A stretch of DNA of 64,000 nt from an uncultured Ruminococcus sp. GTDB taxonomy: Bacteria; Bacillota; Clostridia; Oscillospirales; Acutalibacteraceae. A model generated the notes under the pieces. The model searched no databases. It was not told where the DNA came from and saw nothing but the letters and a program-made list of their open reading frames with translations. The position numbers and the translations under genes are program-made. The DNA lies in assembly GCA_902762615.1 (NCBI GenBank), contig CACWOX010000001.1, positions 186,001 through 250,000 of the forward strand, read 5' to 3'. Numbering within the stretch: position 1 is the first letter of the stretch; every line of letters begins with the position of its first letter. This document shows, one piece after another, positions 54,113-63,831 of this stretch.

Positions 54113-54162
54113 ACTGCACAGCGTATCCGGCATTAAGTCTGTACGCTGTGCAGTATTTTTTT
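54113..54162. terminator. Bidirectional intrinsic terminator
   Basis: Perfect 13-nt arms ACTGCACAGCGTA (54113-54125) and TACGCTGTGCAGT (54142-54154) followed by seven T residues; it also serves potD from the other side. Confidence 0.9.
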
Positions 54163-54180
54163 ACTGATCAATCAAATCAT

Positions 54181-55284
54181 TTATCTTGTCTTTTCGGTAA
54201 ATTCTTTCATCAGGTCTTCCCACTTGGTGGAAAGGAACGCGTTTGCCTCGTCGGAAAGCTGATAGAACACCTCGCACTGAGCAAGCTTGCTGTCGTCAGG
54301 ATAGAAGAATTCGCCTGTGACTTCCTCGTCCAGCTGCTCCACAACAGCCGAAATGGGAGAAGCATAGCCGATAAATTCGGCATTGGCAAGCGCCACATCC
54401 TCGCGGCACATGAAGTTGATGTACTTCTCGGCAGCGGACTTGTTCTGGCAGCAGGTGGGAATGCACATCGAGTCGATGAAGGTGTTGGCGCCCTTGGGAA
54501 TGTAGCCCTTGATATATTCGTTGCCGTCCTGAAGCATGAGCAGATCGCCGTTATAGTAGGGAGCGATAACCGCTTCGCCGCTCTCCATCTTATCAAAAAT
54601 CTGATCGCCGTAATAGCCCTGTACAAGCGGACACTGCCTGACAAGCTCCTGATAGCAGGCTTCCAGCTCTTCCTGATTTTCGCTGTTGAGGGAATAGCCC
54701 AGCTTTGCCTCAGCCACGCCAAATGCGTCGCGCTGGTTGTTGAACATCAGAATCTTGCCGCTGTATTTCTCGTTCCAGAGCAGATCCCATGTGTTCTCGT
54801 CAATGTCGGCTTCGTCGACGTATCTGGAATCATAGAAGATCGCGGTGCAGCCCCATGTGTAAGCCACGGAATATTCGCCTGTGGGGTCGAATGCCGGCTT
54901 GCGGAATTTTTCGTCTATGTTCTTGGCGTTGGGGATATTGTTAAAATCGAGCTTTTCAAGCAGGTTCTCATGAATAAGCTGAGAAATCATGTAGTCAGAG
55001 GGAATAATAACGTCCACCGTCATTCCGCCGCTCTTCATCTTGGCATACATTTCCTCATTGCTGGAGAAGTTGAGGTATTTGACTTCGATGCCTGTTTCCT
55101 TTTCAAATTGGGCATTGACGTCCATTGTACCGTCGTCGCCGTTGGAGATGTACTCGCCCCAGTTGTAGACGTAAAGCACCTCGCCGGTCTTGGCTACGCC
55201 TTTTTCCTCCGAGCAGCCGGAAAGCACGGAAAACGCGGACATCATAAGTGCTGCGGAGAGCACGAGTGCCAATATTCTTTTCAT
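54181..55284 (-). CDS. potD: Spermidine/putrescine-binding lipoprotein
   Basis: A 367-residue polyamine-binding protein. Lipobox LSGC (Cys 24), then VYNWGEYIS, the PotD hallmark, VIIPSDYM, YTWGCTAIFYD and AVIAPYYNGD. It presents polyamines to PotB/PotC. Last gene of potABCD, 42 nt after potC, with AAAGGA before the ATG. Confidence 0.94.
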   Translation of the reverse strand: MKRILALVLSAALMMSAFSVLSGCSEEKGVAKTGEVLYVYNWGEYISNGDDGTMDVNAQFEKETGIEVKYLNFSSNEEMYAKMKSGGMTVDVIIPSDYMISQLIHENLLEKLDFNNIPNAKNIDEKFRKPAFDPTGEYSVAYTWGCTAIFYDSRYVDEADIDENTWDLLWNEKYSGKILMFNNQRDAFGVAEAKLGYSLNSENQEELEACYQELVRQCPLVQGYYGDQIFDKMESGEAVIAPYYNGDLLMLQDGNEYIKGYIPKGANTFIDSMCIPTCCQNKSAAEKYINFMCREDVALANAEFIGYASPISAVVEQLDEEVTGEFFYPDDSKLAQCEVFYQLSDEANAFLSTKWEDLMKEFTEKTR

Positions 55285-55326
55285 TTATCAAAATCCTTTC
55301 TTTTTAGTGTGAATATACTTCGTATT

Positions 55327-56136
55327 TCAACCGGAAAATTTCTCATTTCGCTTGCGCGTTGCTTCTCTGATCTGTCTGATATTAATTACGACAAGCAGCG
55401 TCAGCACAATGACGAACATTAAAGCGGACAGGGCGTTGATCTTCGGGCTGATTCTGCGCTTGGTCATGGAGTAAATGACCATCGGCAGCGTCTGTGCCGT
55501 GGAACCGCTGGTAAAATAGCTTATCACAAAATCGTCCAGCGACAGGGTGAACGCCATCATCATTCCGGTGATGATACCGGGCATGATTTCAGGAATAACG
55601 ACCTTAAAAAATGCCTTCAGCGGCGGACAGCCCAAATCCTGCGCCGCTTCGTAAATGCTCGGGTTCATCTGATTGAGCTTTGGCATGACCGACAGTATGA
55701 CATACGGTATGCAGAATGTGATGTGGGCGGCAACAAGCGTTCCAAAGCCCGGACGGAAAAGTCCTGTCGCACCGAATACTGCCACAAAGAGCAGCATCAT
55801 CGAAATGCCGGTCACAATATCCGGGTTGACCATCGGAATATTGTTGAGCGTCAGCATGACGGAACGCAGCCCCTTGTTCATCTTTTTGAGTCCGACCGCG
55901 GCAGCCGTGCCGATAACCGTGGAAACAATCGCCGCGATCACGGCGACCTCAATCGACGTCCAGAGCGCCTCCAGAATGTTGTGATCCCGGAAGAGATTCT
56001 CATACCATCTGAGCGAGAAGCCCTTCCAGACCGAGCGGCTCTTGCTCTGGTTGAACGAGAAAACAATAAGCACCACGATCGGGGCGTACAAAAACAAGAA
56101 TATCAGTCCTGTATAAATCCTTGATAAAATTTTCAC
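55327..56136 (-). CDS. potC: Polyamine ABC transporter permease
   Basis: A 269-residue permease with six membrane helices and the EAA loop EAAQDLGCPPLKAFFKVVIP near 160-180. FSLRWYENLF near residue 41 is typical of PotC. Its ATG overlaps the potB stop (ATGA). Confidence 0.93.
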   Translation of the reverse strand: MKILSRIYTGLIFLFLYAPIVVLIVFSFNQSKSRSVWKGFSLRWYENLFRDHNILEALWTSIEVAVIAAIVSTVIGTAAAVGLKKMNKGLRSVMLTLNNIPMVNPDIVTGISMMLLFVAVFGATGLFRPGFGTLVAAHITFCIPYVILSVMPKLNQMNPSIYEAAQDLGCPPLKAFFKVVIPEIMPGIITGMMMAFTLSLDDFVISYFTSGSTAQTLPMVIYSMTKRRISPKINALSALMFVIVLTLLVVINIRQIREATRKRNEKFSG

Positions 56137-56951
56137 ATCATCAACCCCCCTGTTTCTTCGCCGTCGTCAAATTTCTTCATAACAGCCATGCTGATGAGTA
56201 TCAGCACCATAAGCACAAGGGAAAGCGCCGCGCCGACGTTGTAATTGGGAGCCGCGCCGACAAACAGCCGCTCGATCACGTCGCCGATGAGGGGATTTCT
56301 TCCTCCGCCGAGCATCTGGGAAATGACGAACGTGCTGACCGAAGGGACGAACACCATCGTGATGCCGGTGATCACTCCCGGCAGACTCAGCGGCAGCACC
56401 ACTCTGCGGAAGGTCTGCACGCGGTTCGCGCCCAGATCGTTTGCCGCTTCAAAGAGGCTCTTGTGTATTTTCTCCATAACGGAATAAATCGGCAGTATCA
56501 TATAGGGCAGGAAGTTGTAAACCATACCTAAAACGATAGCGCCCTTGGTATTGATCATGTGGAAGGGACCGATTCCGATTTTGCCGAGCAGCGTATTGAT
56601 AAGCCCGTTGTTTTCCAGAATGGTCATCCACGCGTACGTCCTGAGCAAAAAATTCATCCATTGGGGCAGCATCAGCAGCATCATCAATGTCTGCTGCGTC
56701 CCCCAGCTTGCTCTGGACATCACATAGGCTACCGGATATCCCAGCAGCAGGCAGAGCACCGTCGCCACAGCGCCCATGATCAGCGAGTCCTTGAGATAAC
56801 CCCAGTATGTCCCGATTGTTTCTATATTGGCAAGCGTAAAGGCTCCGGTGGAATCGGTGAAGGCGTACCAGCACACCATCGCCAGCGGAACCACCGTAAA
56901 TAGTACTACCCACAGCATGAAGGGCGAGGCGACCCATGAATCCTTTTTCAT
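56133..56951 (-). CDS. potB: Polyamine ABC transporter permease
   Basis: A 272-residue permease with six helices and an EAANDLGANRVQTFRRVVLP coupling loop. ATG 56951 is chosen because GGAGGG precedes it by 7 nt; the longer frame from 56972 would contain that site. It starts 13 nt after the potA stop. Confidence 0.93.
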   Translation of the reverse strand: MKKDSWVASPFMLWVVLFTVVPLAMVCWYAFTDSTGAFTLANIETIGTYWGYLKDSLIMGAVATVLCLLLGYPVAYVMSRASWGTQQTLMMLLMLPQWMNFLLRTYAWMTILENNGLINTLLGKIGIGPFHMINTKGAIVLGMVYNFLPYMILPIYSVMEKIHKSLFEAANDLGANRVQTFRRVVLPLSLPGVITGITMVFVPSVSTFVISQMLGGGRNPLIGDVIERLFVGAAPNYNVGAALSLVLMVLILISMAVMKKFDDGEETGGLMM

Positions 56952-56964
56952 AAGCAGCCCTCCG

Positions 56965-58041
56965 TCATTCAAACTCTATGTCGCTTGCGTAGTCGCCGGT
57001 GTATTTCTTCATTATGTGAATATTTTCCGGGATGACGGTCATGCCGATCTCCTTGCCTTCCTCCTGCGCGACAGTGGACTGAATAATCCATTCTTCCTCT
57101 TCGCCCGGAACATCGACATACATTTCATAGTGTACGCCTTTGAAGGTCACGGAAGTGACAGTTCCCCTGAGTGCGCTTTCTTCCTTCGGCACAACCACTA
57201 TATCCTCCGGACGGACGACAACGTCCACTTCCTCATCCTTGGCAAATCCCGTGTCGACGCACTCAAATCTCGCGCCGCAGAATTCCACGTCGCAGTCGGC
57301 GTGCATGATGCCGTCGACAATATTGCTTTCGCCTATAAAGTCAGCAACAAAGCCGTTCTCCGGCTCATTGTAAATATCGGTTGGCGAACCTATCTGTTGA
57401 ATGACACCGTGATTCATGACAACAATGGTGTCAGACATCGACAGCGCTTCCTCCTGGTCGTGGGTGACGTAAATAAACGTGATTCCCAGCCTGCTCTGAA
57501 TGCGCTTGAGCTCCACCTGCATTTCCTGACGCAGCTTTAAATCAAGCGCGCCGAGAGGCTCGTCCAGCAGAAGCACACGCGGATCGTTGGCAAGCGCTCT
57601 TGCAATGGCAACGCGCTGCTGCTGACCGCCCGACAGTGTAGAAGTCCTGCGCTTCTCAAAGCCCTCAAGTGAAACCAGCTTGAGCATCTCTTCGACCTTA
57701 GCCTTAATCTCGGACTCCTTCTTCTTCTGAATCCTCATGCCGAACGCGATATTCTCATACACATTCAGATGAGGGAACAGAGCGTATCGCTGAAAAACTG
57801 TGTTCAGCTTGCGCTTGTGAGGAGGCAGATCGTTGATTCGCTCCGAACCAAAAAAAACATCTCCGCTGTCCGGTTCCTGAAAACCGCCAATAATTCGGAG
57901 GGTAGTAGTTTTGCCGCACCCCGAGGGGCCCAGCAGCGTCACAAAAGTGCCGTCCTTGATATCGAGATTAAGCTTGTCAAGGATAACCTCACCATCGAAC
58001 GACACCGAGATGTTTTTAAGACTAATGATATTTTCAGACAT
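56965..58041 (-). CDS. potA: Polyamine ABC transporter ATPase
   Basis: A 358-residue ATPase: Walker [10 protein letters not shown] (about 38-46), Q-loop, signature LSGGQQQR, Walker [13 protein letters not shown]-loop VTHDQEEA, then a TOBE domain (about 280-350). ATG 58041 follows GGGGG; the upstream extension of the frame is leader sequence. First gene of potABCD. Confidence 0.95.
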   Translation of the reverse strand: MSENIISLKNISVSFDGEVILDKLNLDIKDGTFVTLLGPSGCGKTTTLRIIGGFQEPDSGDVFFGSERINDLPPHKRKLNTVFQRYALFPHLNVYENIAFGMRIQKKKESEIKAKVEEMLKLVSLEGFEKRRTSTLSGGQQQRVAIARALANDPRVLLLDEPLGALDLKLRQEMQVELKRIQSRLGITFIYVTHDQEEALSMSDTIVVMNHGVIQQIGSPTDIYNEPENGFVADFIGESNIVDGIMHADCDVEFCGARFECVDTGFAKDEEVDVVVRPEDIVVVPKEESALRGTVTSVTFKGVHYEMYVDVPGEEEEWIIQSTVAQEEGKEIGMTVIPENIHIMKKYTGDYASDIEFE

Positions 58042-58393
58042 TAGCACACATCCCCCTTTACTGAAATTTTGCTTTCTGCCCGACATAGCCGCACTTCTTT
58101 GCAAAATATCGGCTACCAAGCCGAGGCAAATCGCAGTAAATATAGAATTAAACCGGCATTTTTTGATAATTGAAAACGCCGATGTTAATTTTACGGAAGG
58201 CACAAAATATTTTTACAAAAAACCTTCCAAGGATTGCTGCCCTTTTTTGTTGCTGTATTAGTTTTTTCTCTGTTTTTTTCAATACCGCACGCACCGGATA
58301 ATTTATGTAGAAAATCGCTTGATACCTGCCTTTTTGTCGGCTGCGGCGGCGAATAGAACTTCAAAATTGCTATCATGCAAAATCAAGACCATT
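58042..58393 (-). other. Long structured 5' leader of potABCD
   Basis: From the predicted start near 58394 to potA there are ~350 untranslated nt. Visible pairings: GGAAGG/CCTTCC (58195-58228), CCGGCATTTT/AAAACGCCG (58153-58182), and TCGGC/GCCGA near 58110. No terminator-like T tract directly follows any of them, and I match no known riboswitch. The remaining gap up to 58589 holds only the two promoters and AT-rich sequence. Confidence 0.4.
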
Positions 58394-58400
58394 AGCACAT

Positions 58401-58429
58401 ATCTTATCAGATTCAATTCCAAAAGTCAA
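58401..58429 (-). promoter_or_regulatory. Promoter of potABCD
   Basis: Minus strand: TTGACT (58424-58429), 17-nt spacer, TAAGAT (58401-58406). Confidence 0.55.
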
Positions 58430-58532
58430 TATAAAGATTTGCATATTTTGACAGGAATTTCCCGTTTTTTTTGTGCGCTTTAAAGCGATAAACCGTATTC
58501 TATATTTTTCTTAGGGAATAATTTCTGCCTGA

Positions 58533-58561
58533 TTGACAAAGCAGCGGTGCAATGCTATAAT
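58533..58561 (+). promoter_or_regulatory. Consensus promoter of the NDT-like/MurD-like operon
   Basis: TTGACA (58533-58538), 17 nt, TATAAT (58556-58561), with AAGGAG 10 nt downstream of the -10 box. Confidence 0.75.
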
Positions 58562-58589
58562 TTGGTTGGTTTAAGGAGTGTAACGGACA

Positions 58590-58940
58590 ATGAAAATTAT
58601 CACGATATGTGGCAGCCATCGGTTTAGCCACGAGATAAAGCAAATCGCGGAAAAACTGGCACTGGAAGGGAATTGCGTGCTAACTCCCATTGAACTCACC
58701 AAATCGGGCAAATACGCCTACACGGCGGAGGACCTGGCACTGCTCGGTCAAATACACAAGGAAAAAATCCGGCTGTCGGACGCGATATTCGTGGCAAATG
58801 TCGGCGGCTATCTCGGCGACAGCACGAAAGCTGAGATAGCGTTCGCTCAATCCTTAAATAAGGAAATTATATATTATCACCACACTGACCGGATTCAATC
58901 CAATCACACAGCAGTAATGCAGGAGGAGCATCTACATTGA
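58590..58940 (+). CDS. Nucleoside 2-deoxyribosyltransferase-like fold protein
   Basis: A 116-residue single-domain alpha/beta protein. It opens with KIITICGSHRF, a short Rossmann-like strand-loop, and has VANVGGYLGDSTKAEIAFA near 68-86, the pattern of NDT/DUF4406-type proteins that bind nucleotides or sugar nucleotides. The usual substrate cannot be inferred. Its stop overlaps the TTG start of the MurD-like gene by 4 nt, so the two proteins are made together. Confidence 0.65.
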   Translation: MKIITICGSHRFSHEIKQIAEKLALEGNCVLTPIELTKSGKYAYTAEDLALLGQIHKEKIRLSDAIFVANVGGYLGDSTKAEIAFAQSLNKEIIYYHHTDRIQSNHTAVMQEEHLH

Positions 58941-60286
58941 AAAACATCATCTCATTCATCGAAAATAAAAAAGTCGTCATCTGGGGCATGGGGCGAGAGG
59001 GAATTTCCACCTTCAACTACATCCGTTCCATTTATCCCGCAATGCCCCTGACGCTTGCCGATTCAAAGAAAATCGACATGACGCCCTATCCCAACTGTGA
59101 ATTTTGGGACACTGAGACACAGGGCATTGACTTCGACGGCTTCGACTATATCTTCAAAAGCCCCGGAATCCCCGTATTCCACCCCGAAAAGATCATCGAC
59201 CGCCTGACGTCGCAGACCGAGGTGTTCCTCACCGCGTTCGGTCAAAACACCTTCGGCATAACCGGCACCAAGGGCAAGAGCACCACCTCTTCCCTGCTCT
59301 ATCACCTGCTGAAAAATCACGACGATAACACGATATTCGTCGGCAATATCGGAATTCCCTGCTTCGATTACATCGACAGGGTAAATGAAAATACATCGGT
59401 AGTCTTTGAAATGTCCTGCCACCAGCTGGAATTTGTCAGACACTCCCCCCACGTCGGCGTTATTCTCAATCTCTATGAAGAACACCTCGACCATTACGTG
59501 ACCATGGAGAATTACATCAAGGCAAAATCCCACGTATTCAGCTGGCAGGACGAGAGCGACGTCACCATTCTCAACTGCTCCGACCTCGAAACGCTCTCCG
59601 TCTATCCGCGCAAGGGCAGATTAATCACCGCCTGCGACGGTCTGGGCAAGAATGTTCCCGCTGATATTTCAGTAATCGGCACCACCGTCACCGTTCCGCA
59701 CGGCTCCATCGACATTCAGCCCGACGAGACCTGCCTTGTCGGCAAGCACAATCTCTACAATATCGGCATTGATTACTTCATCTGCAAAGAGATATTTGAC
59801 ATGAGCGATGAGGAATTCAAAGCCTCGCTGGCGACCTTCCGTCCGTTGGCGCACAGGCTGGAAAAAGTCGGCACCTTTGGCGGCGTGACCTATTACGACG
59901 ATTCCATTTCCACCATCTGCCGTTCCGCCATCAACGCCGTCAAGTCACTCGGCAACATCGGCACGATCATTCTCGGCGGCATGGACAGAGGCATTGATTA
60001 CAACGACCTCGCCGGCTTCCTCACTACTGCCGAAATCGACAATATTGTGCTGGTCGGGCAGACAACCGAGCGCATGGAAGCCTTATTCAGGCAGTACGGC
60101 ATTGGCAAGCGCATCAAAATCTACCCCTGCTACTACTTCGACAAAGGCGTGGCAAAGGCAAAAGAAGTCACCGCTTCGGGCAAAATCTGCCTGCTCTCCC
60201 CCGCCGCGTCCAGCTACGACATGTTCAAAAATTTTGAGGTGCGCGGCGACGAATTCCAGCGCCTTGTCAAAGAAAGCGCAGAATAA
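58937..60286 (+). CDS. murD: MurD-like Mur ligase (UDP-MurNAc-L-Ala:D-Glu ligase family)
   Basis: A 449-residue three-domain Mur ligase: N-terminal UDP-binding domain with VVIWGMGREG, central ATPase with GITGTKGKST (108-116; the P-loop usually reads GTNGKTT), FEMSCHQLEFV, HLDHY, and a C-terminal domain with ILGGMDRGIDY. MurD adds D-Glu to UDP-MurNAc-L-Ala. Location outside a dcw cluster and coupling to a nucleotide-fold protein suggest it could be the sole MurD or a specialised paralog. TTG start with AGGAGGAGC upstream. Confidence 0.85.
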   Translation: MKNIISFIENKKVVIWGMGREGISTFNYIRSIYPAMPLTLADSKKIDMTPYPNCEFWDTETQGIDFDGFDYIFKSPGIPVFHPEKIIDRLTSQTEVFLTAFGQNTFGITGTKGKSTTSSLLYHLLKNHDDNTIFVGNIGIPCFDYIDRVNENTSVVFEMSCHQLEFVRHSPHVGVILNLYEEHLDHYVTMENYIKAKSHVFSWQDESDVTILNCSDLETLSVYPRKGRLITACDGLGKNVPADISVIGTTVTVPHGSIDIQPDETCLVGKHNLYNIGIDYFICKEIFDMSDEEFKASLATFRPLAHRLEKVGTFGGVTYYDDSISTICRSAINAVKSLGNIGTIILGGMDRGIDYNDLAGFLTTAEIDNIVLVGQTTERMEALFRQYGIGKRIKIYPCYYFDKGVAKAKEVTASGKICLLSPAASSYDMFKNFEVRGDEFQRLVKESAE

Positions 60287-60331
60287 TTCCCGCAAACCGA
60301 CACACAATAGCAGTGTGAAGCATGTAAGGGT

Positions 60332-61051
60332 GTGATTAAAATATTCAGCAGCACAGAGCCGGTAGGGCTATTTTCTCCCGAACATCTCTGCTTTCTGGCG
60401 GCGGCGGCATTGTTCGGAGCGGTTGTCATATTCATCGGCGGCAGGCTTGACCGCAAGGACAGGCAAAGGCTGCTGATCATACTCTGGGCGACATTCACCG
60501 TAATAGAGCTTGGCAAATACGTCAACTTCGCCCTTCACCCCGAACAATTCAACATAAAGACCGGACTGCCGTTTCATCTTTGTTCGATATCGCTTTTCAC
60601 CTATCCGCTGGCAGTCTTTACAAAGAATCAGATATTCCGCAATTTCATATACGCGGTGAATATGCCGGGCGCGCTCTTTGCGCTGATTACCCCGGACATC
60701 GGCAATTCTCCCGCGCTGAGCTTCTACTTTCTTCACCTCATCATAGCGCACACATTCATTGTACTGATACCGCTCTACATGGTGTGCTGCGGGCTTTTCC
60801 GTCCGGATTACCGGGTGCTGCCGGGCGTAGCGCTGATGTTTTTAGTGACCATGATTCCGGCGCTGCTGCTCAACCGATTGATCGGCAGCAATTACTATTT
60901 TGTCAACGGTCCTGTCAGGGGTACTCTCACAGAGAAATTTGCCGAGTGGGTGGGAGAAGGCGCCTACCTGCTGCCGATAGTGGGATTGCTTATCGCGGTA
61001 TGGGCGTTGCTTTACGCACCGTTTACCGTTGCCGACAGAGTAAAACAGTAA
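60332..61051 (+). CDS. YwaF/TIGR02206-type integral membrane protein
   Basis: A 239-residue polytopic protein with about seven hydrophobic segments and the family features LPFHLCSISLF, MPGALFALITPD, a conserved HLIIAHTFIV helix and LNRLIGSNYYFV. Function unknown. It starts at GTG 60332 with AAGGG very close upstream, so translation may be weak. Same strand as the MurD-like gene with a 45-nt gap. Confidence 0.82.
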   Translation: MIKIFSSTEPVGLFSPEHLCFLAAAALFGAVVIFIGGRLDRKDRQRLLIILWATFTVIELGKYVNFALHPEQFNIKTGLPFHLCSISLFTYPLAVFTKNQIFRNFIYAVNMPGALFALITPDIGNSPALSFYFLHLIIAHTFIVLIPLYMVCCGLFRPDYRVLPGVALMFLVTMIPALLLNRLIGSNYYFVNGPVRGTLTEKFAEWVGEGAYLLPIVGLLIAVWALLYAPFTVADRVKQ

Positions 61052-61076
61052 AACACAAGGAGGAAAAGACAACAAA

Positions 61077-61754
61077 TTGAAAAGAGAAATAAGCATGGAA
61101 ACCGCCGAGCTGCTCTATGAAAACTGGCAGGGACAGTTCGACACATTCTCACATATGGAATTTGCCTGCGCCATACCGCAATCGCTCTTTCTCATATCCA
61201 CCTTAAAGGAAAACGGACAGCCCAATCTGTGCTTCCATTCATGGAGCTGCTTCGGAGGTGATGAGGGCGGCTACTTTGCGGTAATGCAGAATGTTTCGCA
61301 CACATCACACACCTACGAAAACATCGTGAGAGACGGCGAATTCTGCATTAACTTCGTGAGCGCTGATTACTACTCCAACTGCATTGCAACCATCATGGAC
61401 AATTCCAACGCCACAAACGAATTTGAAGCGGGACACTTCACTCCCGAAAGGGCGGTGAAGGTCAGGGTGCCGCGGGTCAAACAGAGCTTCATGACGCTGG
61501 AATGTCAACTTGCCTGCAACGTCGATCTCACCCGCAAGGGCATCAGCTCTATGATCATCGGGCGTGTGCTGCATGCCTCGGTCGATGAAAAATACATAGA
61601 GGGCGTTGACAAGCGCTACGGCAGGCAGGGCTTCATGTTCAACATACACGAGCCTGCCGATTTTGCGACGGGTCAGCTGGAAGATACCCACGTTGCCGCG
61701 CTCGAGGTGCTTGGCAGCTATCCCGATCTGAAAAACAAGCCGTTCGGCGAATAA
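61077..61754 (+). CDS. Flavin reductase-like (FMN-binding) protein
   Basis: A 225-residue split-barrel flavoprotein of the flavin reductase family (PF01613 type). Visible features: a SLFLISTLKENGQPNLC strand, SHTYENI and FCINF near 90-100, and a C-terminal RYGRQGFMFNI. It likely binds FMN and handles electron transfer with unknown partner. The start is TTG 61077 (GGAGG ~13 nt upstream) or ATG 61095. It follows the YwaF-type gene by 25 nt and ends at a strong terminator. Confidence 0.85.
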   Translation: MKREISMETAELLYENWQGQFDTFSHMEFACAIPQSLFLISTLKENGQPNLCFHSWSCFGGDEGGYFAVMQNVSHTSHTYENIVRDGEFCINFVSADYYSNCIATIMDNSNATNEFEAGHFTPERAVKVRVPRVKQSFMTLECQLACNVDLTRKGISSMIIGRVLHASVDEKYIEGVDKRYGRQGFMFNIHEPADFATGQLEDTHVAALEVLGSYPDLKNKPFGE

Positions 61755-61770
61755 CATTTTTTAATGACAA

Positions 61771-61810
61771 AAGCACCGTGAATTGCTGCGAGACATTCAC
61801 GGTGCTTTAT
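61771..61810. terminator. Intrinsic terminator
   Basis: Perfect 13-nt arms AAGCACCGTGAAT (61771-61783) and ATTCACGGTGCTT (61795-61807), A tract before and T-rich after; between convergent genes. Confidence 0.85.
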
Positions 61811-61832
61811 GATTTTTATGATGTTTATGATT
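61806..61832. repeat. Nonanucleotide tandem repeat beside a terminator
   Basis: Three 9-nt units TTTATGATT, TTTATGATG, TTTATGATT directly after the terminator stem and 15 nt from the LRR gene stop codon. Confidence 0.6.
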
Positions 61833-61847
61833 ATTCAGATGAAAGAA

Positions 61848-63785
61848 TTACATGATGCTGTACTGATCTGTGTCGTAATCAAAGATGTACTCGCCTGTTT
61901 CCTCATTAAAACCGACTACATATTTCCAGTTTTTAAAGGCGACCTTTATTTTCTTGCGGTATGGATTGCTGCGCCATGTCTGATTGGTAGACAGCTTGTA
62001 GTCCACCGTGAAGAAGGTTTTACAGTCGGGATTGGATTTTCTGAAACGTTCACGCTCGGCAGAAGGAACCGTGCGGTGCAGAATGGCGATTCGCAGCTGA
62101 TCATGATGATACAGCGGCGAGAGGTCGGTCATGTTCATGCTCGACCAGAAATCTATGTATTTCAGATTTTCCAGATTTTTCAGCGGCGAGGCGCTTTCCA
62201 CGCGGTTGACATTCATTTCAATGAATTCCAGATCTTTCAGCTCGGAGAATGCCGTGATTCGATGAATTTTATTGTCGGTGAGAATGACGGCTCTGAGCTT
62301 TTTGAGCGAGGCGATGGGCGAAATGTCGGTAATCAGGCTGTGTCCGAGGTCAAGCGCTCTCAGATCGGTGCAGTATTTAAACACAGGGGCATAATCGTTC
62401 TGATTGTAATACTCCATGCCGTTGCCGTTAAGAGTAGAGAATACCACCGCGTCGGTGCGTACTGACCATCTCTTGAAATGAACGATCCAGACAAATTTGA
62501 TATCGGGATAGGCTTTGCAGAGCTGTTCCATCTGATCATTGGTTAATCCGCAGCCGCACATATCAATCTTTTTGAGCGACTTCATCTTTGGCAGCGTCTC
62601 AGCCAGAGCGTCTCTGACCTGATCGAAGGTGTACTTTTCCCCTCTGAGATCGACAAATTCGTCCTCTGTACCCACCATCTTCCCCAGCAGCTCGATAGGA
62701 TTGTTTAATCTCACGTCGGGATGCTGTGCAAGAAAATCTTTGAGCAAATCCGGATTGGTGCATTTTCTGATATCGAGCACTTCTAAGCTTTTCAGCCAGC
62801 CGATGTGCTCCGCGTCCTTTTGGGTAAGTTCGCCCTCAACGGTCAGTGACGCAATGTCCGTAGAATATTCTGTCCCGTTTATGTTGGTTCGGACAATAAT
62901 ATTGCAGTCCGGAATGGCTTGGTCAAGCACTTGGTATGTATCGTCCGAAACGTCGCATGCCGTCATGTCAAGGACTTCAAGGCGATTGAGTGCGGCGTAG
63001 AGCTTCTGTGTATTGGCGTCGGATTTCTCCGCTTTGAGCTGCGTAATGCCGGAATCATAGACCTGTCCGTTTATGTTGACGCTGCATACCACATGCGCAT
63101 CGGGAGCCTGTCTGTAAAACGCGGCGCAGTCTTCGGCGGAAAGCTCACGCCCCGTCAGAATTACCTTTTTGAGCCGCCTGCACCCGTAAAGGTCGGATAA
63201 GCTGACAAATGAGGAATTGGTCAGATCAATCACCTCGAGCGACTTCACCTTGGAGAGCTGGGAATAATCCTTGTAATCGCTCCCGCTCAGATTGATTTCA
63301 GTCGTCTTGGAAGAATAAATCTCATGCCTGCCAAACAGATTGCCCAATATGGCGTGGGTATGTAAATACGCACATACACACGCGGCGGCAACGGAAACAA
63401 GCGCGAAAATAAGTATTGCTTTCCGCCTGCTACTTTTTTTCCCGCTGCACTTCGCTGAATCGGTTTTTCTTGGCTCCGCAACAGCTTGGGTCTCCACAGC
63501 TTCATCGGAATCCGCTTTCGCTGTGTCATCGGAGTCAGCTTCGGAATCGTTGCCGGAATGGGCTTCTTCCGCGTCAGATGAAACCGCTTCCTCAGCCGTG
63601 TCACTCTCCTGCGGAGTCTCACCCTGCCCGTCGGAAGGTTCTGTCGGGCATTCCTCTTCGGACGGGACAGCCTGACCGCAATTCATCTGAGCCGGGTCGG
63701 GAACCTCTTGAGGGGAATTCAGATGATTGGCGTCCTCCAATTCATTCAGGCAATCATCTAAAGAATACGAATCTTTGTTGTCCAA
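61848..63785 (-). CDS. Membrane-anchored leucine-rich-repeat protein
   Basis: A 645-residue type II membrane protein. Residues 1-120 are an acidic, Ser/Glu/Asp-rich cytoplasmic region ending in a basic KKSSRRK stop; 122-141 is the membrane helix. The outside part has about ten irregular LRR units with the xLxxLxxLDLxxxx pattern (KSLEVIDLTN, RRLKKVILTG, NRLEVLDMTA, KSLEVLDIRK, LRALDLGHS, KLRAVILTDN). It ends in a compact module, NPYRKKIK then WKYVVGF and DYDTDQYSIM, repeated in the next gene. TTG start. Probably a surface interaction protein; target unknown. Confidence 0.8.
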   Translation of the reverse strand: MDNKDSYSLDDCLNELEDANHLNSPQEVPDPAQMNCGQAVPSEEECPTEPSDGQGETPQESDTAEEAVSSDAEEAHSGNDSEADSDDTAKADSDEAVETQAVAEPRKTDSAKCSGKKSSRRKAILIFALVSVAAACVCAYLHTHAILGNLFGRHEIYSSKTTEINLSGSDYKDYSQLSKVKSLEVIDLTNSSFVSLSDLYGCRRLKKVILTGRELSAEDCAAFYRQAPDAHVVCSVNINGQVYDSGITQLKAEKSDANTQKLYAALNRLEVLDMTACDVSDDTYQVLDQAIPDCNIIVRTNINGTEYSTDIASLTVEGELTQKDAEHIGWLKSLEVLDIRKCTNPDLLKDFLAQHPDVRLNNPIELLGKMVGTEDEFVDLRGEKYTFDQVRDALAETLPKMKSLKKIDMCGCGLTNDQMEQLCKAYPDIKFVWIVHFKRWSVRTDAVVFSTLNGNGMEYYNQNDYAPVFKYCTDLRALDLGHSLITDISPIASLKKLRAVILTDNKIHRITAFSELKDLEFIEMNVNRVESASPLKNLENLKYIDFWSSMNMTDLSPLYHHDQLRIAILHRTVPSAERERFRKSNPDCKTFFTVDYKLSTNQTWRSNPYRKKIKVAFKNWKYVVGFNEETGEYIFDYDTDQYSIM

Positions 63786-63831
63786 TATAAATCACTTCCG
63801 CCATTAATAATCTTAATAACAATTGCATGCA

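Noticed and set aside
54148-55422. 424-codon open frame antisense to potD
   Set aside because: Same reason: potD has lipobox and family motifs; the antisense frame spans a terminator.
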